Below are positions 31,712 through 42,008 of a stretch of 64,000 nt of DNA, piece by piece. How positions within the stretch are numbered: position 1 is the first letter of the stretch; the number at the start of each line of letters is the position of its first letter. Below the pieces are notes generated by a model. That model searched no databases. It saw nothing but the letters and a program-made list of their open reading frames with translations, and was not told the origin of the DNA. The DNA comes from CAWFPR01 sp963817635 (lineage in GTDB: Bacteria; Acidobacteriota; Vicinamibacteria; Vicinamibacterales; 2-12-FULL-66-21), in assembly GCA_963817635.1 (NCBI GenBank), contig CAWFPR010000005.1:744001-808000 (forward strand). Reading direction: 5' to 3'. The translations under genes and the position numbers were made by a program.

Positions 31712-34354
31712 CTACTGGTGCCGCAGCGCCACCTGGGGATCGACGCGGACCGCGCGCCAGCCTGGCACGGCGCACGCCGCCAGCGCGACGAGCGCCACGC
31801 CTGACGCGACCGCCGCGAACGTGGCCGCGTCGGCGGCGCTCACGGCGAAGAGGAGCGAGCGCATGAGCCTCGTTGCGACGAGCGCCGCGGCGAGCCCGAG
31901 CGCGATCCCGGCACCGGCGATCGACAGGCCCTGCCCGAGGACCGCCCTGAGCACGTCCGCCCGCCGCGCCCCGAGCGCCAGACGGATGCCAAGCTCGTTG
32001 GTGCGCTGGGCGACGGCATACGACATCACGCCGTAGATGCCGACGGCGGCGAGCGCCAGCGCCAGGCCGCTGAAGAGCGCAAGGAGCGCGAACGTCACGC
32101 GGCGCGTCGAGACCGATGCGTCGCGCAGGTCGTTCATCGAGGCAATCTCCGAGATGGGCTGATCCGGATCAATTGAGGCAACCACGGCCCGGATGGACGG
32201 CACGAGCGAGGCCGGATCCGCCGATGCCTTCACCACCAGCGTCATGCCGTCTTGCGCCGACTGGGCCAGCGGCAGATACACCTCGAGGCGCGACGGGTTG
32301 TCGAGGCCGTAGAGCCGCGTGTCCTCGACCACGCCGACGATCGTGATCCAGGACGTCCCCGACCGCGCAGGGCGCCCGAACGTGAACCGGCGTCCGATCG
32401 GATCGGCGCCGGCGAAGACGCGCTCGGCGATGCTTCGATTGACGAGGCCGACCCGAACCGCGCCATCGGTGTCCGCGGCAGCGAACGTCCGGCCCTCGAG
32501 CAGGCGGATGCCGAGCGCCGGCACGTACCCGGGGCTCACGATGTGGATGTCGGGATGCGGCCGCGCGCCGTCCGCGTAGTCGGCGCCCTCGATCGAGATG
32601 TCGCCCCGCGAGTGGTCGCCGGTCAGCGGCACTCCCGTGCCGAGCGCGGCCATTTTCACGCCGGGCAGCCGCCCCGCCGCCTCGAGGATCTCCTGCCAGA
32701 ACGCGCGCGTCACGCCCTCCTTTTCGTACCGGCCGGAGCGAAGCCCGAGGTACATCGTGAGCACCCGATCGGTGCTGATGCCGGGATCGACCGCCAGGAG
32801 CTGCGAGAGGCTTCGCATCATGAGCCCGGCCCCGACGAGGAGGACGAGCGCGAGCGAGATTTCGGCGACCGCCAGCAGGCTGTGCCACCGCTGCTGCCGC
32901 CGGCCCGGGCTGGCGGATCGCCCACCTTCCTTGAGATCGATCGTGACGTCGGTGCGGGCCGCCTGCAGCGCCGGCGTCAGGCCGAACAGCACCGTGGACG
33001 CGAGCACGGCGACGGCGGCAAATGCCAGCACGACGCCGTTCAACGTCACGGGCACTCCGCCGAGAGCGCTTGCCGGCACGAGCCACGCCAGTCCGCGCAG
33101 ACCGAAGAAGGCGAACGTCAGCCCGGCCAGCCCGCCGAGCGAGGCGAGCAGGCAGCCTTCCACGAGGAGCTGCGACACGATGCGGCCCGGACCCGCGCCG
33201 ATGGCGATTCGGAGCGCCATCTCGCGCGCGCGCCCTGCGCCGCGGATCAGCGAGAGGTTCGCGACATTGGCGCACGCGATCAGCAGGACGCAGACCACCG
33301 CGCCGAACAGAACCAGGAGAGCCGGCCGGACGTCGCCGACGAAGACGTCGTGGATCGGTTGGAGCGAGACGCCGAACTGAGCGTTTTCCTTCGGATAGGC
33401 GCGTGCGAGCCGCGCGGCGATGCCTTCCATCTCCGACCTCGCCTCGTCCAGCGCCACGCCGGGAGCAAGCCGCGCCACGACAACGGTGTCGCCCCGGCTC
33501 CCGCGCTGGCCCGCACCCTCGTTGCCCGTCAGCCACATGCCGATCGGCTCCAGCAGATCCGCCGAATCAACGGTCCGGAAGCCGCGCGGCAGCACGCCGA
33601 CGATAGTGGCCGGCCGGCCGTCGAGGGTGAGGGAGCGTCCGAGGACACCGCGATCGTCCGCGAAGTACTTCTGCCAGAACGGATACGTCAGCAGCACCAC
33701 CGGCGCGGCGCCGGCGCGATCCTCCGCCCCGGTGAAGTCGCGTCCGAGGACCGGGCGGACGCCGAGCAGCGTCAGGTAGTTGGACGAGACGGCCTCGGCG
33801 CTGATGGTTTCGGGGCGGCCGACGCCGCCCAGGTCGGCGTCGAGCGAACAGACGACGGCCATGGCGGCGAACGTGCGGCTGTCGCCGCGCCAGTCGATGA
33901 AGTTCGGATACGACACGCTGACGAGGCCGACCTTCGGGGTGGTCTCGTGCAGGACGACGAGCGCCGACGGCTCCGCGTAGGGAAGCGGCCGCAGGAGCAC
34001 GCCGTAGACCACGGAAAAGATCGCCGTCGTCGCACCGAGGCCCAGCGCGAGCGTCAGGACGGCGACGATCGTGAAGGCAGGCGTCCTGAACAGCGATCGC
34101 AGGCCGTACCGGACGTCCTGGAAGACGTACTCGAGGGTTGAGGTGCCGCGCGCATCACGGCAGGCTTCCCGCGTCTGCTCCAGGCCTCCGAATTCGAGCG
34201 CCAGGCGCCGGCGCGCTTCGGCGGGCGAAAGGCCCGCCTTCTCGTACGACTCGAGTTGGCGCTCGCGGTGAAACCGCAGCTCGTCGTCCAGATCGGCCTC
34301 GACGGCCCGACGCCTGAAGAGCGCGCGAAGACGGATGAGGAGGTCGGGCAGCAT
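31712..34354 (-). CDS. ADOP-type ABC transporter permease (MacB/FtsX family)
   Basis: Membrane protein of 880 residues in the family named acidobacterial duplicated orphan permease. It begins with the cytosolic helical region typical of this family (EADLDDELRFHRERQ, then ARRRLALEFGG), then two FtsX/MacB repeats. Each repeat has a periplasmic MacB-PCD domain after the first helix and a membrane triplet; clear helices are TIVAVLTLALGLGATTAIFSVVYG, LLVLFGAVVCVLLIACANVANL and, near the end, VTFALLALFSGLALALAAVGIYGVMSYAV. No ATPase gene is adjacent, as usual for the family. It starts eight bases after a PadR gene that probably controls it. Function in export of unknown substrates is inferred. Confidence 0.92.
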   Translation of the reverse strand: MLPDLLIRLRALFRRRAVEADLDDELRFHRERQLESYEKAGLSPAEARRRLALEFGGLEQTREACRDARGTSTLEYVFQDVRYGLRSLFRTPAFTIVAVLTLALGLGATTAIFSVVYGVLLRPLPYAEPSALVVLHETTPKVGLVSVSYPNFIDWRGDSRTFAAMAVVCSLDADLGGVGRPETISAEAVSSNYLTLLGVRPVLGRDFTGAEDRAGAAPVVLLTYPFWQKYFADDRGVLGRSLTLDGRPATIVGVLPRGFRTVDSADLLEPIGMWLTGNEGAGQRGSRGDTVVVARLAPGVALDEARSEMEGIAARLARAYPKENAQFGVSLQPIHDVFVGDVRPALLVLFGAVVCVLLIACANVANLSLIRGAGRAREMALRIAIGAGPGRIVSQLLVEGCLLASLGGLAGLTFAFFGLRGLAWLVPASALGGVPVTLNGVVLAFAAVAVLASTVLFGLTPALQAARTDVTIDLKEGGRSASPGRRQQRWHSLLAVAEISLALVLLVGAGLMMRSLSQLLAVDPGISTDRVLTMYLGLRSGRYEKEGVTRAFWQEILEAAGRLPGVKMAALGTGVPLTGDHSRGDISIEGADYADGARPHPDIHIVSPGYVPALGIRLLEGRTFAAADTDGAVRVGLVNRSIAERVFAGADPIGRRFTFGRPARSGTSWITIVGVVEDTRLYGLDNPSRLEVYLPLAQSAQDGMTLVVKASADPASLVPSIRAVVASIDPDQPISEIASMNDLRDASVSTRRVTFALLALFSGLALALAAVGIYGVMSYAVAQRTNELGIRLALGARRADVLRAVLGQGLSIAGAGIALGLAAALVATRLMRSLLFAVSAADAATFAAVASGVALVALAACAVPGWRAVRVDPQVALRHQ

Positions 34355-34362
34355 GGCTGTCT

Positions 34363-34695
34363 CTAGGTCGTCCCGAGCACGTGCGCCACCGCCGCGGTCA
34401 GTTTCACCCAGTCGCTCTGCTGCGCCTCGAGCTGGCGCCGCCCCGCCGCCGTCAGCCCGTAGTACTTCGCGCGGCGATTGTTGTCCGACGTACCCCACCG
34501 CGCCTTGATCCAGCCGCGCCGCTCGAGACGGTGGAGGGCCGGGTAGAGGGAGCCTTGCTGGATCCTGAGGACCTGGCGCGACATCTGCTGCAGGCGCTCC
34601 GACACCCCCCAGCCGTGGAGCGGTTCGAGCGCGAGCGTGCGCAGGATGAGGAGGTCCAGGGTTCCCTGCGGGAGGTCCAGTCTGCGGTCGGCCAT
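34363..34695 (-). CDS. PadR-family transcriptional regulator
   Basis: A 110-residue winged-helix repressor. The sequence shows LPQGTLDLLILRTLALEPLHGWGV, QQGSLYPALHRLERRGWIKA and RAKYYGLTAAGRRQLE, the PadR recognition helix and wing, with a C-terminal dimer helix. Located directly upstream of an ADOP permease on the same strand, the classic acidobacterial pair, so it is likely to regulate itself and the permease from the divergent region shared with the M13 peptidase gene. Confidence 0.93.
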   Translation of the reverse strand: MADRRLDLPQGTLDLLILRTLALEPLHGWGVSERLQQMSRQVLRIQQGSLYPALHRLERRGWIKARWGTSDNNRRAKYYGLTAAGRRQLEAQQSDWVKLTAAVAHVLGTT

Positions 34696-34857
34696 GTCTC
34701 TTCCTCTTCCCCTTCTGCTTCGACAAGGCTACCCGCTCTCCTGTCTAAGCGCAAGGGGAAGGGGTGCGGTGGCGGCGCAAATGCGGAGCAGCCCGCGCCG
34801 CTCAGCTTCGGCGCCGGAGGATGCGATAGACTCGAACGGATGAAAGGGGAGAACAGC

Positions 34858-36916
34858 ATGAAAGGCTTGGTGTTCGGCGTCGCTGCCTTGACGGTCTGTG
34901 TCAGTTTCGCGCCGGCTGCCCGCGGTCAGTCTGCGGGCAAGCCCACGCTCGGCGCGTGGGGCGTCGACCTGAGCGGCATGGACAAGTCCGTCCGGCCCGG
35001 CGATGACTTCTTCGAGTACGCGAACGGCAACTGGTACAGAAACGCTGTCATTCCGCCGGATCGCAGCTCGACGGGTTCGTTTCAGACCCTGCAGATCCTG
35101 AGCGAGAAGCGCATGCAGGACCTCATCGCGGAGATCAAAGCGAAGCCGGACGCGCAGCTCAGCGACGAAGAGCGAAAGATCCGCGACCTTTACGACGCCT
35201 TTACCGACGCGGCGCAGATCGAGCAGCGCGGCCTGGCCCCGGCGAGGAACGACCTCGACCTGATCGCATCCGCGAAGACGGCCGACGACGTGGCGCATCT
35301 GATGGGGCGCACGAGCCTCCCTGCCGACAGCCTCTTCGGGAGCTTCGTCAACGCGGACGCCAAGCACCCGAGCCAGTACGTGATGCTCGTCATCGCAGGC
35401 CGGCCTCGGGATGCCGAACCGCGACTACTACCTCAAGGACGATCCGGCGCTCGCCGCGACCCGCGACGCCTACCGCAAGTTCCTGACGTCGATGCTCGCA
35501 CTTGCCGGTGAGAAGGACGCCGGCCCGCGCGCCGACGCGGTGCTCGCCCTCGAGACGAAGATCGCCGGGGCCCACTGGACCCCAGTCGAGCGCCGCGACG
35601 CCGACAAGACATACAACCCGATGACCGTCGCGCAGCTCACGGAGTATGCGCCGGGCTTCCCGTGGGCTGCGTTCTTCAAGGAGCAGGGACTTTCCGCGAA
35701 GGGGCCCGCCGGCGACCGCGTCGTGATCGTCCGGGAGAACACGGCGTTCCCGAAACTCGCCGCGATCTTCGCGGCGACGCCGGTGCCGGTGTGGCGCGAC
35801 TACCTGACCGCGCACTACCTCCACGGCGTGTCGGCGTACCTGCCGAAGGCGTTCGACGACGCCGACTTCGAGTTCTACGGCAAGGTGCTCGGGGGCGAGC
35901 CCGAGAAGCTGCCGCGTACCACGCGCGCCGCGCACCTCATCGATCAACGGCTCGGCCATCCTCTGGGCAAGCGCTACGTCGCGAAATACTTCCCGCCCGA
36001 GTCGAAAGCCAAGGTCGAGGCCCTCGTCGCCAATCTCCTCAAGGCTTACGACGCCGACATCCGGACGATCAAGTGGATGACAGACGCCACGAAGCAGAAG
36101 GCGCTCGAGAAACTGCACCAGTTCACGCCGCACGTGGGCTATCCCGACAGCTGGCGCGACTACTCGGGGCTGGCGATCAGGCGGGACGATCTGATCGGCG
36201 ACATCGAGCGCAGCAATGACTTCGAGTGGCACTACCGGACCGATCGCATCGACCGGCCGGTGGATCGGAACGAGTGGGGCATGACCCCGCCGACCATCAA
36301 CGCCTATTACACGCCGGTGCTGAACTCGATCTTCTTCCCGGCGGCGATCCTGCAGCCGCCGTTCTTCGACCCGAACGCCGACGACGCCGTGAACTACGGC
36401 GCGATCGGCGCGGTCATGGGGCACGAGATCGGCCACGGCTTCGACGACCAGGGCAGCAAGTACACCGGCCTCGGCGTGCTCCAGAGCTGGTGGACCGATG
36501 CGGACCGCCATGCGTTCGATGACCGCGTCGCGAAGCTCGGCGAGCAGTACGATGCGTTCGAAGGGCTGCCGGGCCTGCACGTGAACGGCAAGCTGACGAT
36601 GGGGGAGAACATCGGCGACCTGTCGGGCCTCGCCATCGCGCTGCAGGCGTATCACTTCTCGCTGAACGGCAAGACGCCGCCGGTGCTCGACGGATTCAGC
36701 GGCGATCAGCGGTTCTTCCTCGGCTTCGCGCAGATCTGGCGCGGCAAGTATCGGGAGGGGGCGATGCGCCAGCAGATCCTCTCGAATCCCCACAGCCCGC
36801 CGCACTGGCGCGTCGTCGGGCCGACCCGCAACATCGACGCGTGGTACGACGCGTTCGACGTCATGCCGGGCGGGAAATACTACCTGCCGCCCGACCAGCG
36901 CGTGCGCATCTGGTAG
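34858..36916 (+). CDS. M13 family (neprilysin-like) metallopeptidase, exported (one frameshift)
   Basis: Zinc endopeptidase of about 686 residues, probably periplasmic. ATG 34858 follows an AAGGGGAG ribosome-binding site and starts a signal peptide (cleavage near ARGQS). The N-terminal helical domain shows VRPGDDFFEYANGNWY; the catalytic domain shows INAYYTPVLNSIFFPAAILQ, AVMGHEIGHGFDDQG (HExxH) and GENIGDLSGL with the third zinc ligand, then a C-terminal Trp as in PepO/neprilysin. Near 35395 a one-base shift interrupts the frame; skipping it gives QAGLGMPNRDYYL, a standard M13 sequence. The gene stands alone, divergent from PadR. Confidence 0.9.
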
Positions 36917-37004
36917 CGACGGCGGCGGCGCCGCGCGGCTCGATGAGGAAGGCTTGTCGTCCGGTACACGCGGTCGCCGGCGATGGCGCACCCGCCGACT
37001 CTGA

Positions 37005-37295
37005 CTACTTCTCGATCACGTAGATCTCGCGCCGCCCGTGATCGATGAGGTCGTGGTAGCCCTTCATCGTGGCCTGGAACTCGGGTTTCTCCATCGACTT
37101 GCGCGACATCTCGGAGAACTCCTCCAGGCTGCGGACCTCCATCTCCGCCACGACCGTCCAGTACCGCTCGGCGCTGAAATCGGTCATGACGCGCATCGTC
37201 CCCATGCCCATCTTCTGTGTGAGTCCGGAGAGCGCCACGAATTTCTCGACCATACGGCGGACCTGGCCCGTCCTGCGCGGTCCCCGACGACTCAT
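37005..37295 (-). CDS. Small dimeric alpha/beta-barrel (NIPSNAP/ABM-like) protein
   Basis: About 96 residues with the layout of a ferredoxin-like dimeric barrel: a helix around VRRMVEKFVALSGLTQKMG, strand MRVMTDFS, strand YWTVVAEMEVRSLEEF, a helix with PEFQATMKGYHDLI, and a last strand REIYVIEK. The first strand expected before TGQVRRM is poorly formed, so the true start may be earlier in another frame, or GTG/ATG choices may be off. Proteins of this type are often oxygenases or simple binding proteins; no active-site residues can be named. Confidence 0.65.
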   Translation of the reverse strand: MSRRGPRRTGQVRRMVEKFVALSGLTQKMGMGTMRVMTDFSAERYWTVVAEMEVRSLEEFSEMSRKSMEKPEFQATMKGYHDLIDHGRREIYVIEK

Positions 37296-37457
37296 GCACC
37301 GCCTTGCGGAGTTCCGGTGGGAAAGGGGGAGTCTCCGCCAGCGGCGGCACGCCGGAAGTCTCCGTCGGGCTGCCGGGAGACGAGCCCTGTGACAGGCGGC
37401 CTCGCGCCGCGAGTCCCTACGGAAAGCTCACCAAACCCTGAAGGAAGGGAGGCGGCG

Positions 37458-38525
37458 CTATCGGAAGTCAGGAATCGGGGATGACTGATCGGCTGGGAAC
37501 TGTCCGGTCCAGGCCTCCACCGCAAGCGCGCCGGGCAGGCGCAGTCCCAGATACCGGGCGGCCACGAACAGGACGGTTCCCACGGCGAACGACAATCCGT
37601 TGTAGAGGTGCTGCAGCGTGTGGAGACACCAGGCTCTGGCGGCAAACGAAGCTCCACGCCGCCGGTAGAAGAACTCGTAGTAGCGCCGGTTGAGCAGCGC
37701 CAGTCCGGCCATCGCGAGCGGGATCACAACAACGAAGCGCCGGTCGAAGAGGGCAATCACAAGCGAGCCGAGCGCCAGGTACGCGAGGACGATCGACCAG
37801 CGGGACGCGTGGCTCAGGTTCAGGTCGTCGTGCAGCGCACCATAGCGCAGGATCAGCTGGGCCCACGGGATGCCGCGATCCCGGATGTCGGACAGAATCA
37901 TCGACCCCAGCGTCCAGCGCTTCAAATGACACCCGCGGAGCGACGGGTCGAGTGTCACGATGTGTCCGGCGGCCGTCAGGCGATAGCCCAGATCGATGTC
38001 CTCCACCGACGGCCGGTCGAATCGCTCGTCGAACCCGCCGACCGACAGGAAGGCCTCGCGCCGGACTGCACCGAAGCCAGCCCAGAACGTCCGCGCCGCG
38101 CCGGCCGACGACTGATGGATGTACGAGTGCGCGAGGTTCTTGTATTGAGAGACGAACCCTGGCTCCGCTGGACCTTCGTCATACGCGCCGAATACGGCTG
38201 ACGTCAGCGGGTTCTCCCGGAATACCTGCTCGACGCGTTCGAGCGCATCACGGGCGACGACGACGTCGGCGTCGATGAACGCGAGGACGTCTCCGCTCGC
38301 CGTCCGGGCCGCCAGGTTGCGCGCCGACGCCGGGCCGGACCGGTCGGGATTCACCACGACGCGGGCGCCGCGCGCCGCAGCCACGCTTTGACAGTCATCG
38401 ACCGACCCGTCGGCGGCCACGATCAGTTCGGTGTCGTCCGGCCGTCGATCGAGGGCCGCGAGGCATCGAGCGAGCGACGGCAGGCCCCGATGGAAGGGCA
38501 CGATGATGGACATCCGGACTGCCAT
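37458..38525 (-). CDS. Family 2 glycosyltransferase, membrane-attached
   Basis: Transfers a sugar from a nucleotide or lipid donor. 355 residues from ATG 38525 (ATG 38513 is an alternative). The GT-A domain shows SIIVPFHRGLPSLARCL, the metal-binding LAFIDADVVV, FWAGFGAVRREAF and DERFDRPSVEDIDLGYRL with the ED acid pair. Two or three membrane segments follow (LAYLALGSLVIALF, VVVIPLAMAGLALL, and a late YNGLSFAVGTVLFVAA). It lies 11 bases after the FAD enzyme gene on the same strand, so both work in one glycan or glycolipid pathway. Confidence 0.88.
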   Translation of the reverse strand: MAVRMSIIVPFHRGLPSLARCLAALDRRPDDTELIVAADGSVDDCQSVAAARGARVVVNPDRSGPASARNLAARTASGDVLAFIDADVVVARDALERVEQVFRENPLTSAVFGAYDEGPAEPGFVSQYKNLAHSYIHQSSAGAARTFWAGFGAVRREAFLSVGGFDERFDRPSVEDIDLGYRLTAAGHIVTLDPSLRGCHLKRWTLGSMILSDIRDRGIPWAQLILRYGALHDDLNLSHASRWSIVLAYLALGSLVIALFDRRFVVVIPLAMAGLALLNRRYYEFFYRRRGASFAARAWCLHTLQHLYNGLSFAVGTVLFVAARYLGLRLPGALAVEAWTGQFPADQSSPIPDFR

Positions 38526-38536
38526 CAGCGTCACAC

Positions 38537-40111
38537 TCAGCGACCCGTCGCCAGGCGAGCCCCGCTGCCCGCGTCGGCGAGCGCCGCCACCGGTACGAGC
38601 GGTTGCGTGGACAGGAGCTGCCGGAGATTCTCCAGCGCGGGGTCGCGATCGTCTCGGGCCGCCTCCAGGTACTCGTCCTCCGGATTCATCGCCCAGAGGT
38701 CGTGCCGCTCGCCAAGGAGGTTGCGCACGGCCAGCATGCCCATGACCATCGAGTGGTCCTGATTGTTGTAGCTGTGGGTGCCGTTGCGCCCTATGGTCTG
38801 GAGGTTGTCGAAACGCTGGACGTACTCGCGGACGCACTGCACCACCCCGGCGTAACCATCGTCGTAGATTGGGTAGGCGTTCGGCGCGCGCACGACCTTG
38901 CCATCGATCACACGCGCGGGATCGACGAGCCCGATCATGCCCAGCTCGCGGGTGGCCAGTTCGATCAGCGCTTTGTCCGGGAGCGTCCACACCTCGTCGT
39001 CTCTGGTGCAGAAGTACTCGAGGCCCAGAGAGGTCCTGGAAGAATCCGGCACCATGTCGGGGCTCCAGTTCTTGAAGTTCTGGATGCGGCCGACCTTGAC
39101 CGTGGCGTCGTGGACGTAAATCCAGTTGTCTGCGAAGACGTCTGGCTCGCCGATGATCAGCCCCACGGTGAGGAAGTCGCGGTACTTCAGGCGACCGGCG
39201 GCCGCACGGACGAACGCGGGCGCCGTGGGCCCCAGGCTCTCGACCAGGTGTGTCAGCGGCATGGTCGAGACGACATGCGAGGCCGGCTGACGGAGGCGCT
39301 CACCGTCGCGATCGATGTCGACCGCCGTGACCGTTCGGCCTTCGTGGACGAGGGCGGTGACGCGCGCGTTCAGCATGACGCGTCCGCCGCGCTGCTCGAC
39401 CTCCCTGGCGAACGCTTCCCACATCATGCCCGGGCCGAGGCGCGGATACTCGAACTCGCCGACGAGCGTCCGCACCACATCTCCGGCGCCATCGCGCCTC
39501 CACGGACGCAGCATCCGGGAGATCACCGTACCGAGGGAGAAGTTCTGAATGCGCTGCGTGGCCCATCGGGCGCTGATGGCGCTCCCCGGCAGGCCCCACA
39601 CTTTCTGCGTGTAGGCGCCGAAGAAGATGCGATACAGCCGGCGCCCGAACCGGTTGCTGACCCAGTCTTCGAAGCTCGCCTCCGGCCGGATCGGCCGCAC
39701 CCTGATCCAGAGATAGCTCGCGAGAATCCCGAGACTCCGAAGAACGCCCAGATTCAGGAGCGCGTTTGCCGGGTTGAGCGGATAGTGGAAGAACCGGCCG
39801 CGGTACAGGATTCGGGACAGGCGAGGCCGACGGAGAAAATCCGCGCCCAGCATGGAACGCCAGAGCTCGCGCACCGCCGGGATCTTGGTGAAGAATCGAT
39901 GGCCCCCGATGTCGAACCTGTAGCCTTTGTAGTCAACGGTCTGAGACAGCCCACCCACGCGGGCATCGGCTTCGACCACGACGACCGGCACGCCGGCGCG
40001 CGCCAGTTCCAGAGCAGCGGTGAGCCCGGCTGGTCCAGCGCCGACGATGACGACCGGCACCTGACGGGTGGCGGTGCTAAGATCCCGCGTCGATGTGCCG
40101 TAACCGCTCAT
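38537..40111 (-). CDS. FAD-dependent oxidoreductase, amine-oxidase / UDP-galactopyranose-mutase-like
   Basis: A 524-residue flavoprotein from ATG 40111. The dinucleotide motif VVIVGAGPAGLTAALELAR is at about residues 19-40, followed by the GG motif VGGLSQTVDYKGYRFDIGGHRFF. The middle contains FGAYTQKVWGLPGSAISARWATQRIQNFSL and the end GRNGTHSYNNQDHSMVMGM, features of a group of protoporphyrinogen-oxidase-like enzymes found in glycan loci. UDP-galactopyranose mutase is the closest well-known relative by context, but the exact reaction is not certain. No signal peptide. It is upstream of a GT2 gene and divergent from a GT-C/GT2 pair across a 268 bp gap. Confidence 0.82.
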   Translation of the reverse strand: MSGYGTSTRDLSTATRQVPVVIVGAGPAGLTAALELARAGVPVVVVEADARVGGLSQTVDYKGYRFDIGGHRFFTKIPAVRELWRSMLGADFLRRPRLSRILYRGRFFHYPLNPANALLNLGVLRSLGILASYLWIRVRPIRPEASFEDWVSNRFGRRLYRIFFGAYTQKVWGLPGSAISARWATQRIQNFSLGTVISRMLRPWRRDGAGDVVRTLVGEFEYPRLGPGMMWEAFAREVEQRGGRVMLNARVTALVHEGRTVTAVDIDRDGERLRQPASHVVSTMPLTHLVESLGPTAPAFVRAAAGRLKYRDFLTVGLIIGEPDVFADNWIYVHDATVKVGRIQNFKNWSPDMVPDSSRTSLGLEYFCTRDDEVWTLPDKALIELATRELGMIGLVDPARVIDGKVVRAPNAYPIYDDGYAGVVQCVREYVQRFDNLQTIGRNGTHSYNNQDHSMVMGMLAVRNLLGERHDLWAMNPEDEYLEAARDDRDPALENLRQLLSTQPLVPVAALADAGSGARLATGR

Positions 40112-40379
40112 TCGGATCTCGCGAGTCAGATTGTTGGCGATACGGGAGATGCGCGCGACAGCGCAGCGCCGTACCCAAGCCGCATGCCGCCGCGGAGGAG
40201 ACGGTCCGATCTGGCGCCCACGGAGGGGGCCGATGCGAAATTCGTCCTGTGTATCAACGCTCATCGAAAGTCCCGCCTACTGCGGAGCTTCGTCGGCTCG
40301 CGAATGACTTTGACTTCCCAGTGCCGATAAAAGTCGGCGCGGCCGCGAACTTCGACAGCCATTTCGTCCCAGGCTGGAG

Positions 40380-42008
40380 ATGACCGTTCCCGACGTGGAG
40401 AGGCTCCTCCGATCGCGCGTCTGCCAGGCCCTGGCGGTTGCCCTCGCCGTGTTCCTCGTCGCCGCGCTCCACGCGCGCAACGATGGCCTGTGGTTCCAGG
40501 GCGATGCGCCCCGACACGCCGCGAATGGGTTGTTCTGGTGGGACCTCCTGTCGGCCATGCCGGCCGATCCCGTGACCTACACCGTCCGCTACTACGCACG
40601 CTATCCGGTCATCGCGCCGGCGACGTACCCGCCGCTGTTCTACGTGCTCGAGGGGTTTGTCTTCGCCGTGGCCGGACCTTCGCCGTACGCGGCCAGGTTC
40701 CTCGTGCTGCTGTTTGCGGCGATCGCGGGTCTCTACACGATGGCGTGGGCCCGCCGGTGGATCGGGCCCGGCGCGGGCTGGGCGGGAGCCTTCCTCGCGT
40801 TCCTGCCTGGCATCGTGACCTGGTCGAACGCCGTGATGCTCAACATACCGGCCACGGCGCTGGGCATGGCATGCCTCTATCATTTCCGGCGATGGTTCGA
40901 AGCTCCCGGCAGGAAGCAGCGTGTTGCCGCCATCGTATCGTTCATCGCGCTTGCCCTGACGTACTACCAGGGTGCCAGCGTCGTCCTCGTGGGCCTCGCC
41001 TGGGCCGTCCTCATGAGACGCGACTCGCCGGTCAAGGCGATCCGTCTGCCCTATCTGCTGATTGCCGGCGCCCTTGCGATCGTCCCGCTCGCGGTCGCGT
41101 TGTTTCTCGCACCAGTGCAGATGGCGCGGCACCTGCCGGGCCTCGCACAGCTGGGAACCGCGACCACGTGGATGTTCTATTGGAGGGCCCTCCCGGGTGT
41201 GGTTGGTTCCGTCGCGCTCGCGCTCGGCGCGATCGGCATCGCCAGCGGACTGCTTGCGCCGCGCTGGCGCGCCGAGGCCGGCTACCTGGCCGCCTGGATC
41301 GGTGCGCTGGTTATTGGGTTCTCGCTGCTGCCAGCGAAGAACCCGCGCTACATCCTGCTGGTGGCGCCCGCATTCATCCTGGCGGTGGCGATCGGCCTGG
41401 CGACCGTCGTGAAGCACCTGCCGGCGATCCGCCCGGGACTGCGTGCGGCGATGCTCGCCGCCGGCCTCGCGCTCGGGTTCTGGTCCGCGGCGCGGGTTCA
41501 CGTGATCAGCGTTTCAGGCTTCCGCGAGGTTGCGGACTACCTCCGCCAACATGGGCCGGCTGATGCCGTGCTCTACGACGGCCACTACGACGGGCTCTTC
41601 GGCTTCTTCGTCCGCGCCTCCGACCCCCGCTTCTCGCGTCGCATCGTCCGCGCGGACAAGTTCCTGTACGAGTTCGGCCCCACGACGACGTTCCGGCCGG
41701 TCGAAACGGCGAGCGTGTCGAGCGTGGACGACGTTCTGGCGGCGGTGCGCTCGCGGTGCGGATGCCGCTGGGTCGCCGTCGAAGTGGATCCGTCCGCCCG
41801 GCTGCGGGATTCGCAGCGGTTGTTGCGAGAGGCGGTGACGCAGGCGCAATTCGAACTGGCCGCGTCGTTTCCCATCACGGGCAGCAAGGTCACTCGCGTC
41901 GACGTGTACAAGGTGCTCGGTGCGGTCGAGCCCGTGACGTCCATCGACCTCGAGTTTCCTGCCTTCAGCAACCGTCCCTTCAATCACGTCGTTCCCATTA
42001 CGCGATGA
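40380..42008 (+). CDS. GT-C-type membrane glycosyltransferase (ArnT/PMT-like)
   Basis: Integral membrane enzyme of 542 residues with about 10-12 helices, likely using a polyprenyl-linked sugar on the outer face. The first loop after helix one holds the acidic DGLWFQGDAPRHAANG, which fits the ExD/DD catalytic loop of GT-C enzymes, and YPPLFYVLEG and KNPRYILLVAPAF are typical of the glycosyltransferase 39 group. The soluble C-terminal domain (from about residue 375) has DYLRQHGPADAVLYDGHYDG. Its stop overlaps the next GT2 start (ATGA). Confidence 0.83.
   Translation: MTVPDVERLLRSRVCQALAVALAVFLVAALHARNDGLWFQGDAPRHAANGLFWWDLLSAMPADPVTYTVRYYARYPVIAPATYPPLFYVLEGFVFAVAGPSPYAARFLVLLFAAIAGLYTMAWARRWIGPGAGWAGAFLAFLPGIVTWSNAVMLNIPATALGMACLYHFRRWFEAPGRKQRVAAIVSFIALALTYYQGASVVLVGLAWAVLMRRDSPVKAIRLPYLLIAGALAIVPLAVALFLAPVQMARHLPGLAQLGTATTWMFYWRALPGVVGSVALALGAIGIASGLLAPRWRAEAGYLAAWIGALVIGFSLLPAKNPRYILLVAPAFILAVAIGLATVVKHLPAIRPGLRAAMLAAGLALGFWSAARVHVISVSGFREVADYLRQHGPADAVLYDGHYDGLFGFFVRASDPRFSRRIVRADKFLYEFGPTTTFRPVETASVSSVDDVLAAVRSRCGCRWVAVEVDPSARLRDSQRLLREAVTQAQFELAASFPITGSKVTRVDVYKVLGAVEPVTSIDLEFPAFSNRPFNHVVPITR

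Noticed and set aside
37480..38200. Plus-strand open frames opposite the GT2 gene
   Set aside because: Antisense shadows with Arg-rich composition; the minus strand carries a complete GT2 domain.
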